From an uncultured Clostridia bacterium (lineage in GTDB: Bacteria; Bacillota; Clostridia; Oscillospirales; Ruminococcaceae), in NCBI GenBank assembly GCA_947632425.1, contig CANRPG010000056.1, forward strand, positions 1-10,230: a stretch of 10,230 nt of DNA, written 5' to 3'. The first letter of the stretch is position 1. Each line of letters begins with the position of its first letter. A program made the translations under genes and the position numbers. The notes below the pieces were generated by a model. It was not told the DNA's origin, did no database searches, and saw only the letters and a list, made by a program, of their open reading frames with translations. Of the stretch, positions 1 to 6,740 are shown one piece after another.

Positions 1-119
1 ATGAGTTGTCGCTGATCGAGGTAAAATGCTCGATAGGTGCAAGAGATGACCTTGGTAGACCGACGACGACGGCGTTGGAGAATAAGAAGAATTTTATGGA
101 GTATATTGCCTTGTTGTAA
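1..119 (+). CDS. aepY: Phosphonopyruvate decarboxylase, C-terminal end only (5' part outside window)
   Basis: An open frame enters from the left edge (first full codon at 3) and runs 38 codons to TAA at 117-119. The peptide contains GARDDLGRPTTTALENK followed by a short hydrophobic end (FMEYIALL). From memory of the family, a C-terminus of the form GAR-x-DLGRPTTTP-x-ENK-xx-FM is typical of thiamine-diphosphate-dependent phosphonopyruvate decarboxylases, which convert 3-phosphonopyruvate to phosphonoacetaldehyde and CO2 in the cytosol. That step makes phosphoenolpyruvate mutase irreversible in practice and leads, after transamination, to 2-aminoethylphosphonate. The partner genes (PEP mutase and AEP transaminase) would be expected to the left, outside the window. 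Only the tail is visible, so the TPP-binding domain cannot be checked; a related decarboxylase such as sulfopyruvate decarboxylase is the main alternative. Confidence 0.75.
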   Translation, partial: ELSLIEVKCSIGARDDLGRPTTTALENKKNFMEYIALL

Positions 120-516
120 TGACATATATTCGTGTTATAGATATATTGTCTTTTTCGTGGTTATCAAATGCTGAAATCATACTTTCAAGTCTGAAATTTT
201 ATATTGAAAGTCATTATTGCTGTTCCAAGAATATGTGTAGGATCTCAAAATAATAATAATAAAGAATTGACTACGATTTATTCATGTTCGTTAGAATCCA
301 TCAGGCAGATAAATAGTGGATCTATAATAGATCTCGAGTATCATTTGATTGAGTATTTTCGATCTTTGCTACAGTGCTATATAATAAAAACTGTTTTTAT
401 TGCAGACTAAATTATATGGTTATAATTTTGTAAACATGATCTATTGATCGGATAATATATAATGTTAGAACTAACAAGAAGAAATAATTATAGGTGAGTC
501 AGGAAGGTGATCCAAG
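120..516. other. Intergenic region without a convincing gene
   Basis: This stretch of about 400 bases is very A/T-rich. A TTG-initiated 68-codon frame at 204-410 has no ribosome binding site, an (AAT)n run coding four Asn in a row and no recognisable motif, so I do not call it a gene. It could be a decayed remnant. GATCTAT-A-ATAGATC at 319-333 is a 7-bp-arm palindrome around a single base. A TATAAT stands at 458-463 and another at 421-426, but neither has a convincing -35 at proper spacing, so the promoter of the downstream gene is not fixed. A good Shine-Dalgarno (GGAAGGTGA, about 502-510) closes the region. Confidence 0.5.
121..155 (+). terminator. Candidate weak Rho-independent terminator after the decarboxylase
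   Basis: GACATATAT (121-129) pairs with ATATATTGTC (141-150) as a 9-bp stem with one bulged T and an 11-nt loop, followed at once by TTTTT (151-155). It starts 1 nt after the stop codon at 117-119, the right place for a terminator of the phosphonate genes. The stem is mostly A/T, so it may be inefficient and allow readthrough into the glycosyltransferase unit. Confidence 0.4.
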
Positions 517-1497
517 TTGAAAAAAATATGTGTAATTGTTCCTGTGTATAACGTTGAAAGGTACATTAAAAAGTGTGTAGATAGTATTATTAATCAGACT
601 TTTTTAGATTTTGATTTATTTTTGATAGACGATGGTTCAAAGGATAATAGCGGGATCATTTGCGATCAATATGCAAAGAAGTACAAAAATGTGTTTTCAT
701 TTCATAAAGAAAATGGTGGATTATCTGACGCTAGAAACTATGGATTGGAAAGACAAAATGCTGAATATTTAACGTTTATAGATTCGGATGATTACATTGA
801 GTCACATTTTCTGGAAGAACTGTATCATGTAGCAATAACTCACAAAGCAGACCTAGTAATTTCGGGATTGAGAAATGTATATGATTATAATTCAGATCGT
901 GATTTCGATATATCTTTATCCAATCAAATTGAATTAACAAGGGAAGAAGCGTATAAGAGGATGCTTCTACAACAAGGCTGTGATGTGAGTGCAGTAGGAA
1001 AGCTATATAAATCCGAGATCTTTCGATCAATTAGATATCCCAAAGGGATGCTTTATGAAGATATTCAAATAATAGATCAAATTATTGAAACAGCAGAACA
1101 TATTGTTTTTGATTCATATAAGGGATATTGTTACTATCAAAGATCTGGGAGTATTATGTATGGAAAGATGAGTAAGGAGCGCCTTGTGCTAATTGAGGCT
1201 TGTAATTATTTAATAGCATTAGCTAAAGAAAAATATCCAACTATGCTGGATGCCTGCATTTGGAGATATATAAATTGTAATTTTCATCTGTTAGGTCGTT
1301 CAATACTTGATAATAAGTATTTAGAATATTCAAAACAATTTAAAGATAATATTCTTCAGTACGAATCAATTGTTTTGACCGATCCTCTGTACACGAAAAA
1401 ACAGAGACTTGCAACACAGCTTCTTTCCATGGGATTGCCAATTTATAAGCTTGGTTGGAAATTATTTTGTATTATCAAAGGTAAAAAAATGGAGTAG
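517..1497 (+). CDS. Family-2 glycosyltransferase (GT-A fold)
   Basis: A 326-residue cytoplasmic or membrane-associated transferase that adds a sugar from a nucleotide-activated donor to the lipid-linked repeat unit. The N-terminus (VIVPVYNVERYI, residues 6-17) is the usual GT2 opening. The nucleotide-binding LIDDGSKDNS lies at about 36-45, ENGGLSDARNYG at 65-76, and the metal-binding D-x-D as FIDSDD at 87-92. YEDI (E181, D182) matches the later conserved ED motif. Length and motifs resemble EpsJ/CpsI-type capsule transferases; donor and linkage cannot be predicted. The start is TTG at 517, chosen because GGAAGGTGA lies 6 nt upstream and the GT2 fold begins immediately after it. Two adjacent stops (TAG TAA) separate it from the polymerase gene, which begins 3 nt after the first. 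Codon use is strongly A/T-biased, as in the next gene. Confidence 0.9.
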   Translation: MKKICVIVPVYNVERYIKKCVDSIINQTFLDFDLFLIDDGSKDNSGIICDQYAKKYKNVFSFHKENGGLSDARNYGLERQNAEYLTFIDSDDYIESHFLEELYHVAITHKADLVISGLRNVYDYNSDRDFDISLSNQIELTREEAYKRMLLQQGCDVSAVGKLYKSEIFRSIRYPKGMLYEDIQIIDQIIETAEHIVFDSYKGYCYYQRSGSIMYGKMSKERLVLIEACNYLIALAKEKYPTMLDACIWRYINCNFHLLGRSILDNKYLEYSKQFKDNILQYESIVLTDPLYTKKQRLATQLLSMGLPIYKLGWKLFCIIKGKKME

Positions 1498-1500
1498 TAA

Positions 1501-2613
1501 ATGAATTCTGTATTGGTATACTTTTCGATGATATTCGGATCGTGCTTTTGTGCATATGCAGCAGATTGTATAAAACCTAAAGGGAATGAGTTGACCTATG
1601 GCAATGTATCAAAGCATTGTTTTACGGTTATTCTAATTGGTATAGCTGGATTGATCCCCACATTTATATCAGGAATTAGAGGCATATCAGTAGGAACAGA
1701 TGTGCATGGTACATACTATGAGATTTTTACTTCTATAAAAAAAGGACATACTGAATGGGTAAGAGATATTGGATATGGGTTTATAAATAAAATAGCAATT
1801 GCACTATATGATGACTATCATTCTGTACTGTTTATTACTTCATTTTTGTTCTGTATCCTGTGTGCTAAAAGTATATATAACTGTTCTAGATGTTTTTCAG
1901 AAAGCTTTCTGTTGTTTTTCGTAACATGCGTTTTCTTTTTATCCATGAATATGATCAGACAAAGTTTAGCAACAGCAGTTTGCTTAGTCTCAATAAAATA
2001 TATTGAAGAACACCGCCTGGTATCATTTTTTATATGTTGGGCTTTGGCAATTTCTATTCATACATCGGTAGCCGTGTTTGGGGTTTTGCTTATTTTATAT
2101 TATATTGAATTAACGCCAAAGCGTATAATATTGTTGATCGTAATAACGATAATATTCAGAACTGTATTATCGAATGGTATTGTTATGGCTATAACTAAGA
2201 TCCCATTTGCAAGTAAGTATTTTGCGTGGTATATCGGGTCAGCATATAATAGTGGTGATATCAATGTATATAGCCTTATTCTTTCATCTGTAATATTAAG
2301 CTTTTTATTATACATATATAAGCGGGCACACAAAGATAAACAATACAATTTATTCTTGTGGTGCATGACTTTGTCCGTTGTAATTTTGTTGCTATCTGAC
2401 AAGATCCCATTGATGCGTAGAGTGAGTTGGATCTATAATTTTTCTGAAATCATTTTTTTACCCAATATGTTCAAATATATTAAACAAATCGATAAGCGCA
2501 TAATGTTAAAAATATGTATATATGGAATGCTGACGGCTTACATGATCATTACTGTATTTATTAAAGGACACAATGAAGTGGTTCCGTATGTAACGTTATT
2601 CGATTCGAAATGA
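1501..2613 (+). CDS. EpsG/Wzy-like polysaccharide polymerase, integral membrane protein
   Basis: A 370-residue protein made almost entirely of hydrophobic segments (by eye about 9-11 transmembrane helices), e.g. residues 1-20, 41-57, 110-122, 134-150 and many in the C-terminal half. GIRGISVGTD followed by YYEIF at residues 58-76 resembles the R-x-x-VGTD-xx-Y pattern of EpsG-family proteins, and NMIRQSLATA near 150 is like the conserved Arg-containing loop of the family. Proteins of this kind are thought to polymerise flipped repeat units on the outer face of the membrane, together with a Wzx flippase, present here at 4024. Start ATG 1501 has GGAG 6 nt upstream inside the stop region of the glycosyltransferase gene, so the two are probably co-transcribed. 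Wzy assignments rest on topology rather than catalytic motifs; an O-antigen ligase or acyltransferase is less likely. Confidence 0.8.
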   Translation: MNSVLVYFSMIFGSCFCAYAADCIKPKGNELTYGNVSKHCFTVILIGIAGLIPTFISGIRGISVGTDVHGTYYEIFTSIKKGHTEWVRDIGYGFINKIAIALYDDYHSVLFITSFLFCILCAKSIYNCSRCFSESFLLFFVTCVFFLSMNMIRQSLATAVCLVSIKYIEEHRLVSFFICWALAISIHTSVAVFGVLLILYYIELTPKRIILLIVITIIFRTVLSNGIVMAITKIPFASKYFAWYIGSAYNSGDINVYSLILSSVILSFLLYIYKRAHKDKQYNLFLWCMTLSVVILLLSDKIPLMRRVSWIYNFSEIIFLPNMFKYIKQIDKRIMLKICIYGMLTAYMIITVFIKGHNEVVPYVTLFDSK

Positions 2614-2750
2614 TTGGATACAATAGCTAATAGGCTAACATGGATAAAAATATATTTCTGAATTATGTTAGAGATTTTTGGTAATATCAACGAATGTATG
2701 AACACTATGTATATTTCTGTTGAAGTAGAATGATGTTTATGAGGAGAATT

Positions 2751-2825
2751 GTGGATGAAATATTAATATTAAAATACAAGAACGACTCTTTTGAGAGGTT
2801 TTTTTGTGAATATGGGCTCATCTAA
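2751..2825 (+). pseudogene. Possible small ORF or N-terminal remnant of a lost gene
   Basis: A strong AGGAG (2742-2746) precedes GTG at 2751 by 4 nt and ATG at 2755 by 8 nt. The GTG frame codes 24 residues, including EILILKYKNDSFERFFCEYG, before TAA at 2823. The better-spaced ATG frame stops after MKY. A good ribosome binding site in front of such short frames suggests the beginning of a gene that has since been truncated or frameshifted. I do not recognise the peptide, and it may be chance. Confidence 0.2.
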
Positions 2826-2885
2826 AGTTGATGTGCTTTCCCTTCCAAGAAGGTCACAAATAAGTTTTATCACCCAGTGTAAAAT

Positions 2886-2913
2886 TTGCCATATTCACTT
2901 TCACATTTAATAT
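2886..2913 (+). promoter_or_regulatory. Candidate sigma-70-type promoter for the downstream operon
   Basis: TTGCCA (2886-2891, five of six bases of TTGACA) is followed after 16 nt by TAATAT (2908-2913). An alternative -10, TATGCT, lies at 2911-2916 with 19-nt spacing. It is the best -35/-10 pair I found by eye in the gap and sits about 100 nt ahead of the glycosyltransferase start, leaving room for a leader that includes the 2971-2989 hairpin. Confidence 0.25.
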
Positions 2914-2970
2914 GCTTTTGTTTCTTCTATTCTAGATGAATGATAATCAGAATATGAAGTGTTCAAAATA

Positions 2971-2989
2971 CAACTTGTAAAACAAGTTG
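2971..2989 (+). promoter_or_regulatory. Perfect 8-bp inverted repeat in the leader of the downstream operon
   Basis: CAACTTGT-AAA-ACAAGTTG forms a perfect 8-bp stem with a 3-nt loop. It ends 17 nt before the GGAG ribosome binding site of the 3018 gene. A run of five T (2997-3001) follows only after CAAAGAA, so it is not a canonical terminator. It could be a protein-binding operator, an RNA-stabilising hairpin or an attenuator element. Confidence 0.35.
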
Positions 2990-3017
2990 CAAAGAATTTT
3001 TGATCGGAGTGAAAATT

Positions 3018-4046
3018 ATGATGCGTAAAAAGATTATTATTAGTGCGACTGATGACTCTAGTTGGCGTATAATGCAGTATTTTATGTTTCATGATGTGGC
3101 AGATAAAAAAATTGCATATTGGTTGGAAGGTCGACTTAAACATATCCAGTTCATGCCATTGCAGTTTTTGCGCAAGATACATCTAAGTAGAAAAATCAAT
3201 ACTTTTCTTCCTCTTCCATTTAAGTCGATTTGGAACACTTATTTAGATGATATAAAGTGGGAAGATGATACTAAGTATTTCATTATCTTTCTTGACTCGC
3301 CTTTGCCTATTGCCTTATCAAAGCTTAAGCAGTTAAAAAAAGAGCACAATATTTGTTATGTGATCCTGTTACTGAATTCTTGGGTTGGTGGATATGCCAA
3401 AGCGAACAAGCAATATATCGATAGCCCAGATATTGATCATGTTTTTTCATTTGACTACGGAGATTCTATATCTCAAGGTTTTATATTTTGTGATATGTTA
3501 TATTCAAAACTTCCTATAAACTCCACTTGTTCTGGACCAGACATATATTATTTAGGTGGTAATAATGGACGATTGAAAACAATTCATGATGTCTTTGAAA
3601 GCATTAAAAATCATGGACTTGCAGGTAAATTTCGAGTAACAGATGTTTCAAGCGAAGATATGCTTTATCCTAATGAAATAAAGTATAATCAGTTCATCAG
3701 TTATGATACGGCGTTAGAGGAAATGTCTGACTGTAACTGTATTTTGGAATTACTTCGAGCTCCCCAAAAGCAAATTTGTGCCACTCTTCGCTACTATGAA
3801 GCTGTCTGTTACAACAAAAAACTCCTCACCAATAATAAGAATGTAATTAATCTTCCGTTTTATGATCCCGACTACATACACATTTTCGAGAAGCTTGAGG
3901 ATATCGACTGGGATTGGGTCAAAGAGCGCATACTCATCGATTATCATTATGACGGACGTTTTTCACCGATACACCTAATAAATAAAATAATTCAGCTCGA
4001 AGAAGAGAAGGAGAGGCAGCAGAATGGTAAAAAAGAAGCTACTTGA
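3018..4046 (+). CDS. Putative glycosyltransferase of a poorly characterised GT-B-like family
   Basis: A 342-residue soluble protein with no signal peptide or membrane helix. It opens with a beta-strand-like KKIIISA. The C-terminal half has the layout of a GT-B nucleotide-binding domain: YYLGGNNGRLKTI (177-189), where the chain re-enters a Rossmann-like unit, then FISYDTALEEM (226-236), CILELLRAPQKQ (241-252) and TLRYYEAVCYNKKLLTNN (256-273). In transferases of this kind the last segment, rich in Arg, Tyr and Glu, usually contacts the donor. The likely role is adding a sugar to the glycan repeat unit; substrate unknown. I prefer ATG 3018 over TTG 3000 because GGAG at 3006-3009 is 8 nt ahead of ATG 3018 and would lie inside the longer reading. 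Its last 23 bases overlap the flippase gene, implying translational coupling. Base composition shifts from A/T-rich to richer in G/C in the last third of the gene. Confidence 0.6.
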   Translation: MMRKKIIISATDDSSWRIMQYFMFHDVADKKIAYWLEGRLKHIQFMPLQFLRKIHLSRKINTFLPLPFKSIWNTYLDDIKWEDDTKYFIIFLDSPLPIALSKLKQLKKEHNICYVILLLNSWVGGYAKANKQYIDSPDIDHVFSFDYGDSISQGFIFCDMLYSKLPINSTCSGPDIYYLGGNNGRLKTIHDVFESIKNHGLAGKFRVTDVSSEDMLYPNEIKYNQFISYDTALEEMSDCNCILELLRAPQKQICATLRYYEAVCYNKKLLTNNKNVINLPFYDPDYIHIFEKLEDIDWDWVKERILIDYHYDGRFSPIHLINKIIQLEEEKERQQNGKKEAT

Positions 4047-5436
4047 TTTTACAAGAAACTTTTCATATACCTTTATTTCGAACATTCTGTCTCTCTTAAT
4101 ATCCGTCGTCGTTGCTTTTGTCATCCCAAAACTAATAAGTGTCGAACAATATGGATATTACCAGCTTTACATATTTTATACGAATTATGTTGGTGTTTCC
4201 TATCTCGGCTTGTGCGATGGAATTTATCTCCGTATAGGTGGGCAGTATTACAGTGACTTGAACAAGTCGTTGTACAGTACACAGTTTAGATTGCTTGGAC
4301 TATTTGAAATAGTTGTATATGCGTTCCTTTTTGTTGGGTCATTGCTGTTTGTCTCCGACACAAACAAACACTATGTTCTCACCTGCGTCTGCATTGCAGC
4401 AGTAGGAATGTGCCTGCGCTGGTTTATTACATTCATTTTACAGGCGACAGCACGGATCAAAGAGTATGCGATCATAACCATTACCGAGCGTCTTTTGTAT
4501 GTTCTCATCGCCATACCGACTGTGCTTGCAGGATACCGTGGGTTTGAACTGCTCGTCGTTGTGGACGTGGCAGCAAAATACATCTCGCTATTCATTGGCA
4601 TATGGTTCTGTCGAGAAATGATCGCAGCAAAAACCTTACCGTTACGGAATGTTGTCCCCGAGATCGGTAAAAACATTTCTGCCGGCTTCAAATTTATGCT
4701 GGCCCAGCTCTGTGATATGCTCATGATCGGTGTCGTTCGCTTCGGTGTGCAGAGTCATTGGGATATTGCTACATTCAGTAAGGTTTCCGTAACGCTCACG
4801 GTATCGAACCTTATTATGACTGCGATCAATGCGATCTCTGTAGTCATATACCCTACGCTTCGCCGCACAAGCGAAGAACGATTACCATCACTCTATCGCA
4901 TTATGCGTGTTATGCTTGTCGGTTTCGCATTTGCTGCACTCATTATATATTACCCGATGCAAAAAATCCTTACAGCATGGCTGCCGCAGTATGCGGAAAG
5001 TATGCGCTATGCGGCGATCCTGTTCCCGATCTGTATGTATCAGAGCAAAATGTCCTTGCTTGTCAACACTTATTATAAGACACTCAGATTTGAAAATCTG
5101 CTTATGAAATGCAACATGGCAGCACTGGTGCTCAGTGCGGTCTGCACAGTGGTGTCAACGATCGTTCTCGACAGTGTCATAGTAGCGATCCTATCCATTC
5201 TCATCGTCCTCATATTTCGCTGTATTATTAGTGAGCTTTTACTTGCCAGACATATCACTATTGATGTAAAAAAAGATATTGTGATCGAACTTATCATGAC
5301 TATTGCATTTATCATTTGCAGTTGGTATTTCGGCTTGGTAGGAATGTTTATGTATGTGATCTGCTTTCTTACCTATCTCATTTTCAAGCGTAAAGACATT
5401 ATCGAAACGCTTAACTTTATTAGATCAGTGAGGTAA
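4024..5436 (+). CDS. Wzx-type polysaccharide flippase (MATE/MOP superfamily)
   Basis: A 470-residue polytopic membrane protein with about 12-14 hydrophobic helices by eye, the usual size and topology of Wzx/RfbX oligosaccharide flippases. The N-terminus (FSYTFISNILSLLISVVVAF, about 13-32) followed by VIPKLISVEQYGYYQLYIFY is typical: the first helix, then the P-x-L-I-S-x-x-x-Y-G loop seen in the polysaccharide-synthesis transporter family. It would move the completed lipid-linked repeat unit across the cytoplasmic membrane for the polymerase at 1501. ATG 4024 follows AAGGAGAGG closely and lies within the end of the preceding gene. Only 4 nt separate its stop from the dehydratase gene, so flippase and dideoxysugar genes are likely one transcript. 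Flippases are often tuned to their repeat unit, so this one may be specific for the dideoxyhexose-containing glycan. Confidence 0.88.
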   Translation: MVKKKLLDFTRNFSYTFISNILSLLISVVVAFVIPKLISVEQYGYYQLYIFYTNYVGVSYLGLCDGIYLRIGGQYYSDLNKSLYSTQFRLLGLFEIVVYAFLFVGSLLFVSDTNKHYVLTCVCIAAVGMCLRWFITFILQATARIKEYAIITITERLLYVLIAIPTVLAGYRGFELLVVVDVAAKYISLFIGIWFCREMIAAKTLPLRNVVPEIGKNISAGFKFMLAQLCDMLMIGVVRFGVQSHWDIATFSKVSVTLTVSNLIMTAINAISVVIYPTLRRTSEERLPSLYRIMRVMLVGFAFAALIIYYPMQKILTAWLPQYAESMRYAAILFPICMYQSKMSLLVNTYYKTLRFENLLMKCNMAALVLSAVCTVVSTIVLDSVIVAILSILIVLIFRCIISELLLARHITIDVKKDIVIELIMTIAFIICSWYFGLVGMFMYVICFLTYLIFKRKDIIETLNFIRSVR

Positions 5437-5440
5437 ACCT

Positions 5441-6739
5441 ATGTCTATCAATGATACAAAGAGTTTATTAAATTGGATAAAAGAACGTAACGCATCTATC
5501 TGTGTTCGCATAGATAAAACTGCACTTGATTCCTGCTCTCCTTGGTGTTACGACGGATCCTGTGGCAGGATACGCACCCCATCCGGTAGCTTCTTTGAAA
5601 TTTCGGGTCTCAGATGCTCTGATGGCACAGAACAGCCTATCATCCTGCAAAACGAGATCGGCTACCTCGGCATGATCTGTAAGTGCTTTTCGGGCGAGAT
5701 GCACTATTTGATGCAAGCCAAAATTGAGCCGGGAAACATAAACAAGATTCAGCTTTCCCCAACAATCCAGGCGACAAAATCCAACTTCACCCAAAAGCAT
5801 GGTGGTGCGAAACCTGCGTATTTAGAATACTTCATCAGTGCATCCAAGTATCACATCATCGTCGATCAGATACAGTCGGAGCAGTCGTCGAGGTTTTTGG
5901 GAAAGCGAAACCGCAACATAATCATCGAACTGAGCGAAAATGATGACATTAAAGTCCTGCCATCGCATATGTGGATGACTTTACCACAGATAAAGGCACT
6001 GATGCGTGAGGACAACCTCGTCAATATGGATACCAGAACGGTACTTTCTTGCCTGCCGCTTGAAAAGTATCAACCCGAAATTTCGGACATAACACTGTTG
6101 CGCTCGATTCAGGGCGGTGGTGATCATCTGCCCGAGATCTATCAATACATAAACAATTTCAAGATGTTCGATAAGCAAAAGCGAAAGCTTGTTCCTTTGT
6201 TTTCTCTTGAAAATTGGGAGATGTGTGATAACGAGTTTGTCTGCAAAGAGCAGTATAGCTTCAAGGTCGTTTTCTGCGATATCGAGATAGAGGGTAGAGA
6301 GGTGCGCCATTGGTGCCAGCCGCTTTTTGAGGCGATGGGGATCGCTACGTTCGGACTGATGACAAGAGTGCATAACGGTGTGAAGGAATTTCTGGTAAGA
6401 GCAACCCCCGAAATAGGTTGTTTTGACGGAATAGAGCTCGGTCCCACAGTCCAGCGTGAATTTATTTACAAGGGTGAACTTACCGACGTGGACAAGTTAT
6501 TCGACGAAAGGCTGAAGAACAAAGACGGTGTAGTCTTCGACACGCTTCTTTCTGAGGAGGGAGGACGGTTCTATCAAGAGCAGAACCGTAATGTAATAAT
6601 AGAAATTGAGGATAACGAGATGGACGAGCTCCCACCAGGCTACTTTTGGAGTGATTACAAAACTTTGAATATGCTTGTTCAGGTCAACAACTGCCTGAAT
6701 ATTCAGCTTAGAAACCTTTTGTCTGTATTGGAGTGGTGA
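5441..6739 (+). CDS. NDP-hexose 2,3-dehydratase
   Basis: A 432-residue cytoplasmic enzyme of the hexose 2,3-dehydratase family (TylX3/OleV/EryBVI type). It removes water across C2-C3 of NDP-4-keto-6-deoxyglucose to give the unstable 3,4-diketo-2,6-dideoxy sugar, the committed step to 2,6-dideoxyhexoses. Family-type signatures in the first half are PSGSFFEISG (47-56), QNEIGYLGMI (70-79), QAKIEPGN (92-99), LSPTIQATKSNF (105-116), YLEYF (127-131), QSE (145-147), KRNRN (155-159) and VNMDTRT (194-200). As is usual for the family, the second half repeats the first in degenerate form: LVRATPEIG (318-326), LGPTVQRE (333-340), QNRNVIIEI (381-389) and LRNLLSVL (423-430). The length is slightly under the roughly 460-480 common in actinomycetes. 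ATG 5441 has GAGG 8 nt upstream. The next gene begins 1 nt after the stop. The fold call is firm; exact substrate is inferred from neighbours. Confidence 0.93.
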   Translation: MSINDTKSLLNWIKERNASICVRIDKTALDSCSPWCYDGSCGRIRTPSGSFFEISGLRCSDGTEQPIILQNEIGYLGMICKCFSGEMHYLMQAKIEPGNINKIQLSPTIQATKSNFTQKHGGAKPAYLEYFISASKYHIIVDQIQSEQSSRFLGKRNRNIIIELSENDDIKVLPSHMWMTLPQIKALMREDNLVNMDTRTVLSCLPLEKYQPEISDITLLRSIQGGGDHLPEIYQYINNFKMFDKQKRKLVPLFSLENWEMCDNEFVCKEQYSFKVVFCDIEIEGREVRHWCQPLFEAMGIATFGLMTRVHNGVKEFLVRATPEIGCFDGIELGPTVQREFIYKGELTDVDKLFDERLKNKDGVVFDTLLSEEGGRFYQEQNRNVIIEIEDNEMDELPPGYFWSDYKTLNMLVQVNNCLNIQLRNLLSVLEW

Positions 6740-6740
6740 T

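Larger units (their letters stand above)
2614..3017. other. Second intergenic gap, A/T-rich, with probable gene remnants
   Basis: About 400 bases with no intact gene. It holds several short frames with coding flavour (see 2751-2825), a small hairpin CCTTC-CAA-GAAGG (2841-2853) without a T-tract, a CTCT-TTTG-AGAG hairpin followed by T7 near 2786-2805 that could act as a weak terminator, a candidate promoter (2886-2913) and a perfect inverted repeat (2971-2989). The gap separates the polymerase from the downstream tightly packed operon. Confidence 0.5.

Noticed and set aside
204..410. TTG-initiated 68-residue frame
   Set aside because: No ribosome binding site, homopolymeric Asn run, no recognisable motif, and it lies in A/T-rich spacer where chance frames are common. 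Recorded only as part of the intergenic feature.
2841..2853. CCTTC-CAA-GAAGG hairpin as a terminator
   Set aside because: Only a 5-bp stem, with no T-tract on either side.
3000..3017. TTG 3000 as the start of the putative glycosyltransferase
   Set aside because: GGAG at 3006-3009 is ideally placed for ATG 3018 and would be inside the coding sequence if TTG were used.
4371..4724. 117-residue reverse-strand frame inside the flippase gene
   Set aside because: It lies wholly opposite a well-supported membrane protein gene, and its composition is explained as the antisense of hydrophobic codons.
5981..6447. Two reverse-strand frames of 130 and 101 residues within the dehydratase gene
   Set aside because: Both are antisense to clear family motifs of the dehydratase, overlap each other, and have no plausible start signals or known domain.
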